This document shows positions 1 through 9,054 of a DNA stretch of 64,000 bases, piece after piece. Position 1 is the first letter of the stretch; the number at the start of each line of letters is the position of its first letter. The notes under the pieces are model-generated. The model did not search any database, was not told the DNA's origin, and was given only the letters and a program-made list of their open reading frames with translations. Source of the DNA: Peronospora farinosa (lineage: Eukaryota > Oomycota > Peronosporomycetes > Peronosporales > Peronosporaceae); contig CANTFK010000836.1 in assembly GCA_947646735.1 (NCBI GenBank), positions 233,709-297,708 on the forward strand, given 5' to 3'. A program made the translations under genes and the position numbers.

Positions 1-1414
1 GCTGGCGACAGCTCGTCAGGAGATCGTCCAATATCATGGGAAGATCTCATCTCTACACGACCAGATATCGAATCTGGTTCGTGACAACAAGAATCTGAAG
101 GGGATTCTTGAGAGTAATGGCTATCTTCGTCGTTCGAAGAAGCCGCGTACTGAACGTACGGACGAAGACGTCCCACGTAAAACGTAGGATGCGTACGCAT
201 CCTGCGTGGCAACTCGATCGTGTATGCGTTGCCTAGGCAGCGCAATACACGAAACGGGCAGATGTACTTGGGCAACAATTTATTGCTGCCCACGTTAGTC
301 ACTACATGTTTAGGTAGGTTTACTGTTGACAGTAAAACTAAATCACCTTCAATAAATGTATGAGCATTTGCCCTTCCATTATTGTCTGCGTTTCGCTGTT
401 GCTTATCCACCGCTTCTGCGATGGAGTCTTGCACGAAACGGACTACCGCTTCACGAGTCAGCAGGTAATCCTCAGCTGACTTCGTTGCAGTGCATTGTGA
501 ATGCACTGCAGAGATATCGGTTACTAATTCAGTGAGAACATTACTGCTCTCGCTTGTGATACCTCGAACGATGCTGATATCTTCAGCATCGTTATCAGTA
601 AGAGCGTCATCGCTCTTACTTTCTTCCTCTTCACCGAAGTTGAATGGCACGACTTTGGTTACTTTTGCGTCTACTATAACGTCGTCGCGTGACGAGCAAG
701 AGCCAGATTGGTTCTCGCTCAAGCGAGTCCCTCCCCCCTTAAATTAGAGTCACCCTCTACTAAGGTGGGGACACGTGGATGGCGAAGGCCATTTACGTAG
801 AGCGGTGTATGCGTCGTGGAATCATTCACGGAGTTGTTGATGGCGAATTCGACCATCGACAAGAGCTCACTCCAACTCGTAAACGAGTGGACGTACCCTC
901 GAAGAATCTCTTCGAGGACGCGATTGGCGCGTTCAGTCTGACCATCAGTTTCTGGATGGTCAGAAGTAGACATTGTGAGCCGTGTTCCAAGTGTTTGGAA
1001 CACGGAACGCCAAAACTCAGCCGTGAACCGGGGGTCCCTATCGGACACAAGTTCACGGGGTAAACCGTGCAATCGATAGATTGTATCGATAAACACCCGA
1101 GCACAGCCCTCTGCTGTGATCGACTCAGGTACAGCAACAAGATGTACCATCTTGCTGAACCTGTCGACAAACACGAGAATACCATTATTCCCGTGAGCGT
1201 CTTTAGGAAACCCAAAGACGAAGTCCATTGATACGGACTCCCAGCACTCTGCCGGAACAGGTAGAGGCTGCAATGGTGCACGGAGTGAAGGACTAGGCTT
1301 CACTCGTTGACACACCTCGCAAGCACGCACGTACTTGCGCACAAACTTACTGGCGTGGCCAGTAAAAGTCGCGACTGACCGTGAGGTAAGTCTTCTCACG
1401 GCCGCGATGCCCAC
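1..1414 (-). pseudogene. element A pol: integrase core and C-terminal region (frameshifted)
   Basis: The integrase catalytic triad is visible on the minus strand: D in SMDFVFGFP, D in VSDRDPRFT, and E in the stretch after DGQTERANRV. The upstream CEVCQRVK supplies the CxxC of the zinc-binding domain. The frame closes with TGA at 719-721, but a second minus frame carries on from about 735 to base 1. That frame encodes an acidic linker and then the typical C-terminal integrase fold (GDLVLLS, LLPKYICPF, HPTFYVGRL). The switch falls in a run of six C on the plus strand around 731-736, so a one-base homopolymer indel (real or assembly) explains it. The protein is still open at the window edge, so a chromodomain cannot be tested here. 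Confidence 0.88.
2..187 (+). CDS. 3' end of an antisense ORF in element A (coiled-coil tail)
   Basis: A plus-strand frame that is open at the left edge ends with TAG at 185-187. It encodes about 61 residues with heptad-like hydrophobic spacing (ISSLHDQISNLVRDN) followed by a basic and acidic tail (LRRSKKPRTERTDEDVPRK). It lies antisense to the integrase C-terminus, with its stop just short of the HPTFYVG codons. Element C has a long antisense ORF whose coiled-coil end (LKRQVADLESNVSRLTSDL) falls near the same part of pol. I infer that the two correspond. The frame is short and incomplete here, so on its own it could be a chance opening. Confidence 0.4.
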   Translation: MATARQEIVQYHGKISSLHDQISNLVRDNKNLKGILESNGYLRRSKKPRTERTDEDVPRKT

Positions 1415-1958
1415 TTATTGGTGCATCGTGACATTCAAACATGATCCGTAACCTGAGATCATGTTGTGGCGGTACAACGACACGCCTCGTGTCGTTGTTG
1501 ACGGCTGTGTAGTACAGTAAGCCGTTCCGCTGGGTGTATCGATCGAGAGAAGATCGATACATGGCAGGCAAGCGCTTCTTAGCTTGCGGGAATGGGTCCT
1601 TGAGGTACTCCATCAGGCGTACAAGATCATTATCTTGTGCGCATGCCATTCTAATGTCGTCGAGTAAGCTCGACGACAAGACGCTGGTACTCAGCGTGGC
1701 GACAGTGGTGTTCACATCACTGTCGGATTGCACAGTAGGCTCTAGGTCAGGCCGACGTGAAAGAGCATCGGCGACGACGTTAAGTCGTCCCGATTTATAC
1801 TCCACGGAGAAGCTGTACTCCGCGAAGAACGACAACCATCTCGCCATTCGTTGCGAGAGGTGTGGACTATTTACAGCCGTGCGTAGTGACGCATGGTCTG
1901 TATATACAATGAACGGTCTATCTCCTAAGAGATAGACACGAAACCTCAGCCAGTGCAA
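1347..1958 (-). pseudogene. element A pol: RNase H end and integrase zinc-binding domain
   Basis: The minus strand encodes the C-terminal half of a Ty3 RNase H (DRPFIVYTDHASLRT, VEYKSGRLNVVADALSRRP) and then the integrase N-terminal domain with its histidine pair (ECHDAPISGHRGREKT) and the FYWPRQ motif. This frame overlaps the RT frame upstream and the integrase core frame downstream, in a different phase each time. The polyprotein is therefore broken by two frameshifts in this copy. The identity of the domains is secure. Confidence 0.88.
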
Positions 1959-3064
1959 ACTTCATGGCAAGGAGTTCCTTGTCATGCACCGGGTAATTGC
2001 GCTCGGCCGGTTGCAGCTGACGCGATTGGTAACAGACGACACGCTCTGCGCCGTCTTTATCATATTGCATCAGTGCACAGCCGATTGCAAAAGCACTGGC
2101 ATCACAGACCACATGAAATGGTTTGTCTTGGTCTGCAATCGCCAATATTGGCGATTGCATCAAGCTTTGCTTGATACGTTTAAAGGAACGCTGACAGTCA
2201 GCGTTCCAATTCCACTTTACAATTTTCTTGAGTAAACAAGAAAGATGTACTGTCATTTCGGCGTAATTGCGCGAGTACTTGTGCAAGTACGCCGCTAGCC
2301 CAAGGAACTTCCTTAGTCCCTTGACATCGACTGGCACTGGCCAGTCGGTGATCGCCTTGACCTTCTCTGGATCAGGGCGTACGCCGTTCTTTCCGACGAT
2401 GCACCCAAGAAGTGGTATTTCGCTAGCTGCGAATATACACTTCTTGAGGTTGGCGTACAACTTATGCTCGCGCATAAGTGTAAGAACCTTACGAACGTGA
2501 AGTCTATGGACTTCCACGTCTGTTTTCCCGTACATAGCCCGACTATGGACGAACACATCATCGAAGTAACTCGGTGCGAATTCGCGCACCGGTCTCAATA
2601 GATGTGAAACACATCTATTGAATGTGGCTGGTGCATTACTAAGCCCTTGCGGCATCACCAACCATTCCCAGAGCATACCACTGGGAGTGCTCACTGCTGT
2701 GTACGGGATGTCCCGTTCACGCATTAGGATCTGATAGAAACCATCCATCAGATCCATGGACGAAAAGATGGTACTCTTAGACATACCATCTATGATTACG
2801 TCCTTTCTCGGTATCGGCGTTTGCGCCGGTATCGTTGCAGCGTTCAACTTGTTGAACGCGTGTACAATCCGCCACCCTCCTGTGGCCTTGCGCACACAGA
2901 AGATCGGAGAGCTGTGAGGTGAAGTTGACTCCCTCACATGGCCCGCTGCTAGTCGATCGGCAAAGAACTTGTCGATCGCCTCGACCTTTTCCCGCGGCAG
3001 TGGCCACTTCTTCATGACACAATTTTTTGTGCCAAAAACAAGGTCGATATCGTGTCGATTACCT
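1918..3064 (-). pseudogene. element A pol: reverse transcriptase and RNase H N-terminal part
   Basis: Ty3-type reverse transcriptase on the minus strand. Visible motifs are the thumb/finger stretch WRIVHAFNKLNAATIPAQTP, the LMDGFYQI segment, the MPQGLSNAPATF motif and the catalytic YFDDVFVHS box. These are followed by the connection region (GLRKFLGLAAYLHKYSRNYA) and the start of RNase H (FHVVCDASAFAIGCAL). Comparison with the same segment of element C shows that the coding frame runs further upstream to about 3078, interrupted by two stop codons (TAG and TAA between about 3060 and 3078). This copy is thus interrupted between the spacer and RT. Confidence 0.9.
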
Positions 3065-3078
3065 TAATCCTTAGGCAA

Positions 3079-3897
3079 CTAGCACGGAACGGATTCAGGG
3101 AATACATCCTTGAATTCGACCAAATCCTTGTACAAAGGATTTGACTTCAGCGACTCCCAGGATTGCGATGTATATCGCTCAATTCGAGTCTTCTCATCAA
3201 GGACACTCTCGTCCATTGATGAGCTGCTGAGAACCCGTTCGTTCTCGGCAAAAACTGTTGCTGACCGAATGTCAGTCATGTACTCGTCTTCTGCGACGAG
3301 CACACAAATCTGCTTGACTTTGCCACTACGCAGATCACGCAAGAACCTTTTAGGTTCTAGCGTAGGCAACTGAGTTATCTCCGAAGTTAACTTCGGAGGC
3401 GCGATCAGATCAAGCGTATAAGCGCCTACGTTTGATCCGTCATTAACCAAGACGTTCAACGTCTCGGTTACTTCCTGGGGACTTATTCCCGCAGGCTCGA
3501 TGGAACTTGTTCCATCGACTTCCTTTAGCTGTGGTGGCGCAACCTCAGCGAGATCCTCTACGATCAACTTTCCAGTTGATCTAGGATTACCGTGTTGCCG
3601 CTTCTGGGCAACCGGTTTACTCTTCGGTGAATGCTGCCCTCTAGGCGAGCATTCATGTCCCGGTCCACTCGACTTATTCGAGAGGTGGACCTTCGGCGCT
3701 ACCTGTGCTTGTTCACAGCCACCGGCCCCTTTCTCCACAGTGTGGCTGTCTGTCACACTGAGTTCTTGTGCAGTCGCACTAACGACCGAATCACAAATGA
3801 GGCCATCACACTCACTCGTAGTACATTCACAAGCTTGTGAACGCTCCAAGACGTTCATCAGATGGCCATCTGAGGAACAAGCGGCAGGCATCTTCAC
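3079..3897 (-). pseudogene. element A: spacer region between protease and RT
   Basis: A 272-codon minus-strand frame links the protease to RT. It is low in recognisable motifs and rich in Ser, Glu and Lys. Its last third (SWESLKSNPLYKDLVEFKDVFPESVP) matches by eye the segment that precedes RT in element C (GWEALKDSPFYDILWKHRDVFPAEVP), so it belongs to the same polyprotein. The plus strand of this segment is very rich in perfect hairpins (for example 3379-3398, 3826-3841, 3858-3873). Confidence 0.75.
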
Positions 3898-4295
3898 GGT
3901 TCGATGCTACCAGCTGACCCATGGCTCGTACCTTCTGAGCCAGGTAATCCTAGGATGACATTAAATTTGTCATCCAGATCAAGTACGATGAAATCATCAT
4001 CGTACTTTTTGCCTTCAAGCGTGTAGTGAATTCCCACTACACGTTTCTTTACTGTTACGGATGCGCCCGTTGCAAGGCGCACCGTCATCCTCGTTGGAGG
4101 GGTCTCGCGCTCAACATATTTGAGCCTACGATCATCTAGCGATTGGCGTCGAACAAAGTTGTTCGAAGCCCCACAATCAACTAGGGCGCGAAGTGACATG
4201 TTCTTTGTCACTTCGATCTTCAATGTGATGAGGGATACCTCATCACTGGGAGCGGCAACACACAGTGACTGTGTGTTGGGAGCAACCTTCGTCAA
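3894..4295 (-). pseudogene. element A: retropepsin-like aspartic protease
   Basis: The minus strand carries an aspartic protease of retroviral type: active-site motif LVDCGASNNFV, a flap-like stretch around VRLATGASVTV, and the downstream FIVLDLDDKFNVILGLPG, which holds the second conserved hydrophobic-Gly motif. The active site reads DCGA where element C has DSGA. The end overlaps the start of the spacer frame by a few bases in another phase, either a programmed frameshift or a decay lesion. Confidence 0.85.
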
Positions 4296-4345
4296 GAGTC
4301 CCGCGAACTCTCTTGACGTTGCTGGATCAGTAGGGCGCTCCGCCC

Positions 4346-5212
4346 CTACTGACCCCGACCGTTTTTTGATGGTCCACCACGTTGTTGCGATTTCGCAGCA
4401 ACGTGGGACCCACGTCTCTGGCCCTTCTTGGCAGACGGTCGATCGTCACTCCCAGTGTTACGAGACACTGGGCGTGGGGCGCTACACTCATAAGCGTAGT
4501 CGACCAACTTCTGACAGCGATTGCACTTTTGCAATCGCTTGTACCCTGGAGAGCGAGGTTGCTCGCTCTCTACATAGGAGAGGTCCATTGGTTCTGGACC
4601 TCCGCCCTCCTGTCGCCTCGGTGGACGATAGGACCCCGAGTGGACGTGAGCCTGTTGCAGGCTAAATTCCTCCTGTTCCGCTGCAGAGATCGCTTGATCC
4701 AGCGGTTCTAGTTCCAAGCGGAACAGGTGGGTCTTGACAGGACCATCTGTCAGACCCTTGATGAACACAGTAACCTGCGTGTGTTCATCGATTGGGTTCA
4801 GTACGATACAGCTAACGAGGTATCGTACGTGTTGGGCGTAAGCGTGTATATCACGCTTACCCTGTTTCAAATCCAGGAGCTCAGCCGAGCCCTGAATTCG
4901 GCGCGAGGCGGTTCAAAAGTGTGTTTGAGCCGCGCCTTGAAGACGTCATACGTTGGGAAAACGTATGGGTCGTGCAGTTTGAGCCCTAAGGCCCAAGCTT
5001 TGGCACGTCCTGCCAAGTTCGACATGGCGAACTTGACCTTCATCGCATCGTCATCGATGCGACGAGCCTCAATGGCATCGTCGAGCTCGACGAACCATCT
5101 CAACAAGGAGTCGCTTTCGACTGCCTTGTACTTGGAGACATCAATCTTCAAGGACTCGGGTCGACATATACACGTCACCCCGGTAGCAACAGCACTAGCC
5201 TGCTGTTGTTTT
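4346..5212 (-). pseudogene. element A: gag (capsid and damaged zinc knuckle)
   Basis: Two overlapping minus-strand frames (4867-5212, entered just after a TAA in the leader, and 4346-4870) together encode a Ty3 gag. The capsid part shows KFAMSNLAGRAKAWALG and then FIKGLTDGPVKTHLFR with LDQAISAAEQEEFSL. The nucleocapsid part has a CCHC box of normal spacing, CNRCQKLVDYAYEC, but the histidine position is Asp, so zinc binding should be lost or weakened. The frame change at 4867-4870 shows a four-base ATGA-type overlap. Upstream, the N-terminal Gln-rich stretch lies behind the in-frame stop. Confidence 0.85.
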
Positions 5213-5315
5213 TACAGTTCAGACTGTTGAGCACCCTGCTGCATCAACAAGTCAGCTTGTTGAGCACCTTGCTCTTTCAACAAGTCTACCTGTTGAGAAC
5301 CTTGCTCCTGTAGCA
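5213..5315 (-). repeat. Gln-rich heptad-like repeats at gag N-terminus
   Basis: Minus-strand translation gives about three tandem copies of a ten- to eleven-residue unit of the form KEQGAQQADLL, spaced to form a coiled coil. On the plus strand it is seen as repeated caacaagt...ttgctc blocks. A stop codon at about 5210 separates it from the capsid frame. Confidence 0.7.
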
Positions 5316-5571
5316 AAAATGAGTTTCATTACGGCTTCGTCAATATTATATTGTATGAACTTGGCGATGGTTGCATGTTATTCGTCTTCACTAAGAGAAG
5401 GAGCAACATGGCATTAGAGGCAGAGGGGGTTGCCGATGTGTTCAGCCATACGCTGAACCGCATTCCATTCGAGGTCACTCAAATGGCGGAAGTCATCACG
5501 CGTTGCGTGATGACGTTCATCACCCGCTGATTCCATAGCGGGTGGTGCGGTGGTCGCTGAACGGACCACGA

Positions 5572-5581
5572 AGTGCTACCA
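5572..5581 (-). other. primer-binding site of element A
   Basis: The plus strand reads agtgctacca, i.e. TGGTAGCACT on the minus strand, two bases inside the LTR edge. Element C has the same TGGTAGCACT two bases after its 5' LTR. TGG complements the universal CCA end of a tRNA, so both elements should use the same primer tRNA. Which tRNA cannot be told here. Confidence 0.75.
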
Positions 5582-5583
5582 GG

Positions 5584-6418
5584 TGTAATGGGGCACCCTC
5601 CGACTATACTGATTACAGTATAGTCTACTTTCACTGATTACAGTGAAAGCAGGTGCCTCAATTACCTCTCTTACACAAGAGGCAGAGGAAGCTTTAACTT
5701 CTAAACAAACGCTTAGAAGTAGAGAGAAAAGAAAAACTGTATTTAATATAGTTAACTATCTTAATAAAACTAATCTGTTATAACCTATGTTAACTATATT
5801 AAACTACAACTATGTATGTTGACAACTTGCCCTCCACTCATTGCGCGCGTCCATCGGTCATTGGTCAGCGCGTTGGTTGATATGATGGCCCATATCAACC
5901 AATGAGAGGGCATCTCCAACTTCATAGGAGATCTAGGAACAATATTATAAGAAAAGGTAATATTGTCAAAATATTATTAGTTATAATAATATTTTTATTG
6001 ACACTTCATATAAGAGTCAATATTATGTAACGAGCTCACCCCGTTACATGTGTGGTGCGTATGATTAAGAAAATTTAAGACTGAGCTATAGTTAATGAAA
6101 TATAATTAAATATAAACTTAACTACTGATTGGCTATATATATAGATCGGATACGCGACTCTTTAGAAGCGTATCCTATCGCATGAACTTAAATCTAGATT
6201 TAAGATCGCAACTGACGTCCTTCTGAGACGTCGCGATGCCTAGCTTCAATTAGCGTCATCCCTTCCATGTGAATCCATAAATGGATATCACATTCACAAG
6301 GGTGGATCACGTTGGTGTATCGCACCCAAGTGACAGGTCAAAAGTAATCATGGATACTTTTAGACCAAACATTAAGTATATTACTTTATGTTTACGTGTA
6401 ACTAGATGCCCTGTTACA
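5584..6418 (-). repeat. 5' LTR of element A (835 bp)
   Basis: The edges are TGTAATGGGG (5584) and CCCTGTTACA (6418) on the plus strand, so on the minus strand it reads TGTAACAGGG ... CATTACA, a canonical TG...CA LTR. Large parts (for example around 6060-6310) align by eye with element C's LTR, which begins TGTAACGGGC. An internal CCCCGTTACA at 6039-6048 mimics the edge and forms a hairpin with TGTAACG. The LTR is AT-rich and full of perfect inverted repeats (5602-5625, 5628-5649, 5873-5902). Confidence 0.85.
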
Positions 6419-7058
6419 AGCTAGCTAGGATATAACGAAACAAATATCAATCTCTTTTTTGCATTTAAATTGTGTTTGCTATTGTTGTTCCATTTGTTTA
6501 ACTTCTAACAGACTCAAGTTCAGATGGGATTACTATTGCTACAAAGTATAGCGGAGCTACACAGCTTTCAAGTCAGAGGAAGACTTATAGGCTAAAAGAT
6601 TCTTAATTTATAGAACTAATAAAAGGTTACGAATTTTAGTCAACTTGTTTTAAGGAACTAATCAAACGTCTACGAAGTCTATCCGTTCTAAAGACCTGGA
6701 GGATACTTCTTCAGTCAACGGGGAATTTCTGGTGAAAGGCTGGCTGGGGCGGCGTGTCAGGCCTGTAGCGACTAGCGTGTCTGTCGGCGTGTGAAGTGCC
6801 TCATATAGCTAAAACAAAGATCAAAGGAGTGATTGGGTGCGAGTTAGTTTTTCCGTGGTGGCGGGTTAGCCTTTTTTCCATCATGCGTTATAACCGTAGT
6901 TTAAACCGTAATGACATGGCGACCATCACTCCTGATTATATCATGTGGCTCACGTAAAATGTATCCCCCTTCCAGTGAAAACCAGTCATTTTTGGACCTC
7001 GCATAATAATCGAAAGCCCAACGAAAAAGTCGAGGAGTTAAAAAGACTGTAGGAAATT
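6419..7058. other. intergenic region between element A and eIF3L
   Basis: No coding signal seen. It should hold the eIF3L promoter in its last 150 bases. Confidence 0.5.
6984..6996 (+). promoter_or_regulatory. putative oomycete initiator element for eIF3L
   Basis: cagtcattttt resembles the oomycete Inr core (TCAttt followed by a pyrimidine/T stretch) and sits about 65-75 bases upstream of the eIF3L ATG, the usual distance. It is a short motif, so the call is tentative. Confidence 0.35.
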
Positions 7059-8528
7059 ATGGCTGATCGTCGTGATGAAAAGCCCGCGGACTTCTTACTA
7101 CCAGAGACAGTTAAAAGCTGGTTCTCACACATGTACAAGCATTTAATGTCGGGCAACGTGCTCGACATGGCGCGTCTGTACGATCGTGAGTTCCATAACT
7201 TGACAAACAATTACTTTAAACAAACGTCGTGGCCTGAACCAAGTGCTGTAAAGTCTCTTGTGGACAATAATCCGACCTTTCTGTTGTTATATAAACAAAT
7301 TTACTTTCGCCATCTGTTTTCACGGATGCAGCCAGGCATGGATATGAAAGTGGCGTCTTGGGAGACATATGTAGCCATCTTTGATGGGGTGTTGGATGGA
7401 TCATTGAACCTTAAAGCATTGCCATCGCAATGGGTCTTTGATATTGTAGGCGAGTTTGTATACCAGTATCAGTCATACAGCCAATTTCGTGCCAAGGTCG
7501 CTACAAAAAGCGAGGCAGAGATCGCTTCGTACCAGGAAAACCTCTTGATCTGGGACACGAGTAAAGTGCTCAGCTATCTACACGCCCTGGTGCGTCATTC
7601 AAAGATTGTGGAGATTTTAAAGGAGGGAGAAGGTGTACAGACTTCGTCTGACGTAGTCACGGAGCTTGGATACTTTAGCCTCATTACACTGGCCCGTGCC
7701 CACGTACTGTTTGGAGACTATTACACGTCACTAAAGCTGCTGGAACCCATTGATCTTTTCAATAAGAGCTCACGTGGCGAGGCCAAAACCACGGCAAAGA
7801 TCCATGAAAAGTCTCCTGGATGCCACGTCTCGGTGTTTTACCATATGGGTTTTGCCCAGCTCATGCTCGAGGACTTTGTTGCGGCAATTCACTCGTTTTC
7901 GACCATTATCCTGCAGGTGAACCGTAATCGCAACTATTACTCACGTTTTGCCGACTACGAGCAGCTCCATAAGCTTACGGAGAGGGCCATGGCTCTGCTT
8001 GCCATTGCACTATTTCTGTGCCCGGGACAGCGTGTGAACGATCAGATCCACGCGCTTATCCGTGAGAAGTACGGTGACAAGCAGGGCAAACTGCAGACAG
8101 GTGACACCTCCGCTCTCGGTGAACTGTTCAGCTTCTCTTGCCCCAAGTTTATCGTACCCGCTGTAGCGGTGGAGAGCAAAGCCGCCATCAACCGTAGTAC
8201 CGAGGCTTCGCAGCGGCAGCAGAAAGCCTTCAACGATATGGTAGCCCGTCAGCAGCACATTCCAGCTGTGCGGTCGTACATTAAACTCTACCGATCCATT
8301 GACTTGGAAAAGCTGGCAGCATTCCGTCGTATCGACGTTGAGCTCGCGCGCGCCGAACTTATGGCCCTGAAAGTCAGCGGCTCGCGTCTCAAGCTGGATG
8401 TGCACGTCTTCTTGAACAACGATCTCGTCCTTATTGACGAAGAAACGAGTAACCAGCGTACGGGTGAGTTCTTTATTAACCACATTCACAAATTCGCGCG
8501 CATTGTGGACGAGTGCGCTGCCAATTAG
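7059..8528 (+). CDS. EIF3L: eukaryotic translation initiation factor 3 subunit L
   Basis: Cytosolic subunit of the eIF3 complex, which joins the 40S ribosome and recruits mRNA. The 489-residue product is a single exon from ATG 7059 to TAG 8526-8528. Family signatures are PSQWVFDIVGEFVYQYQSYSQ (residues about 122-142), the helical-repeat segment ISYLHALVRHSKI-like, the YYSRFADYEQLHKLTERAMALLAI stretch and the C-terminal PCI-domain region from about residue 300 to 480. It is somewhat shorter than animal eIF3L (about 560), mainly at the N-terminus. The element A LTR ends 640 bp upstream and does not reach the gene. The reading frame is intact. Confidence 0.93.
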   Translation: MADRRDEKPADFLLPETVKSWFSHMYKHLMSGNVLDMARLYDREFHNLTNNYFKQTSWPEPSAVKSLVDNNPTFLLLYKQIYFRHLFSRMQPGMDMKVASWETYVAIFDGVLDGSLNLKALPSQWVFDIVGEFVYQYQSYSQFRAKVATKSEAEIASYQENLLIWDTSKVLSYLHALVRHSKIVEILKEGEGVQTSSDVVTELGYFSLITLARAHVLFGDYYTSLKLLEPIDLFNKSSRGEAKTTAKIHEKSPGCHVSVFYHMGFAQLMLEDFVAAIHSFSTIILQVNRNRNYYSRFADYEQLHKLTERAMALLAIALFLCPGQRVNDQIHALIREKYGDKQGKLQTGDTSALGELFSFSCPKFIVPAVAVESKAAINRSTEASQRQQKAFNDMVARQQHIPAVRSYIKLYRSIDLEKLAAFRRIDVELARAELMALKVSGSRLKLDVHVFLNNDLVLIDEETSNQRTGEFFINHIHKFARIVDECAAN

Positions 8529-9054
8529 TACGTCGTTAAGTCCGGAATTTCGATTCCGTGGTAAATTTTTGGCGAAGGAAAGTGGACACTTCAGTGTTGC
8601 GAACACTGAGTGAAGAGGAATATATAGCGCGGGACCGGAAGATTTGGGGGACAAAATGTCAAGGGGCGGTGGAACGTAGCGCTAACGCTTACAAGCCGGG
8701 CTCGACATTAGCATGCGGGGAAAGGCAACCGTATTTCAATCGTGCGTATGCGTTGAGTTGTTTGCGAACAGGACATTGTAGGTAGGTAGTTAGTTGGCCG
8801 GCTAGCAGCAGCATTGTAGTTCTATCTGCTTTCAACCGTTGTTTATTTTTGGTTGCTAAAAGTGCAGACCGGGATGTACCTCTGATACTATTTGGTACTT
8901 CATACGTATGCTGCAGTCAAAGAATAGTCAGCATCATTCGTGGGCTTCACTTAACGCCAATGCGAGCGCTGCTGGTGTTGAGGCTTGCTTATTGGCGACA
9001 ACAATACAATAGTGCGCTTGCAATAAGTGAAACTCTTCCAGCTCATCGAAGATC
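8529..9054. other. intergenic region, convergent 3' ends of eIF3L and LCMT
   Basis: About 525 bp with no supported gene; only short frames without family signals. Confidence 0.5.

Larger units (their letters stand above)
1..6418 (-). mobile_element. Ty3/Gypsy LTR retrotransposon, element A (left end outside window)
   Basis: Read on the minus strand the order is LTR (6418-5584), primer-binding site, gag, aspartic protease, reverse transcriptase, RNase H, integrase, which is the Ty3/Gypsy order. The integrase tail is still open at base 1, so the 3' end and second LTR lie beyond the left edge. Its LTR is alignable by eye with the LTR of element C (36298-44390), so the two belong to one lineage. 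Several frameshifts and stops break the frame, so this copy is probably not autonomous. The whole element, LTR included, is unusually rich in perfect short hairpins (see findings). The 5 bases right of the LTR (agcta, 6419-6423) would be the target duplication but cannot be checked without the left end. Confidence 0.93.

Noticed and set aside
5584..6048. A shorter 465-bp LTR for element A ending at CCCCGTTACA
   Set aside because: Sequence beyond it still aligns with element C's LTR up to 6418, where a second TGTAACAGGG edge lies. The inner motif is part of a hairpin.
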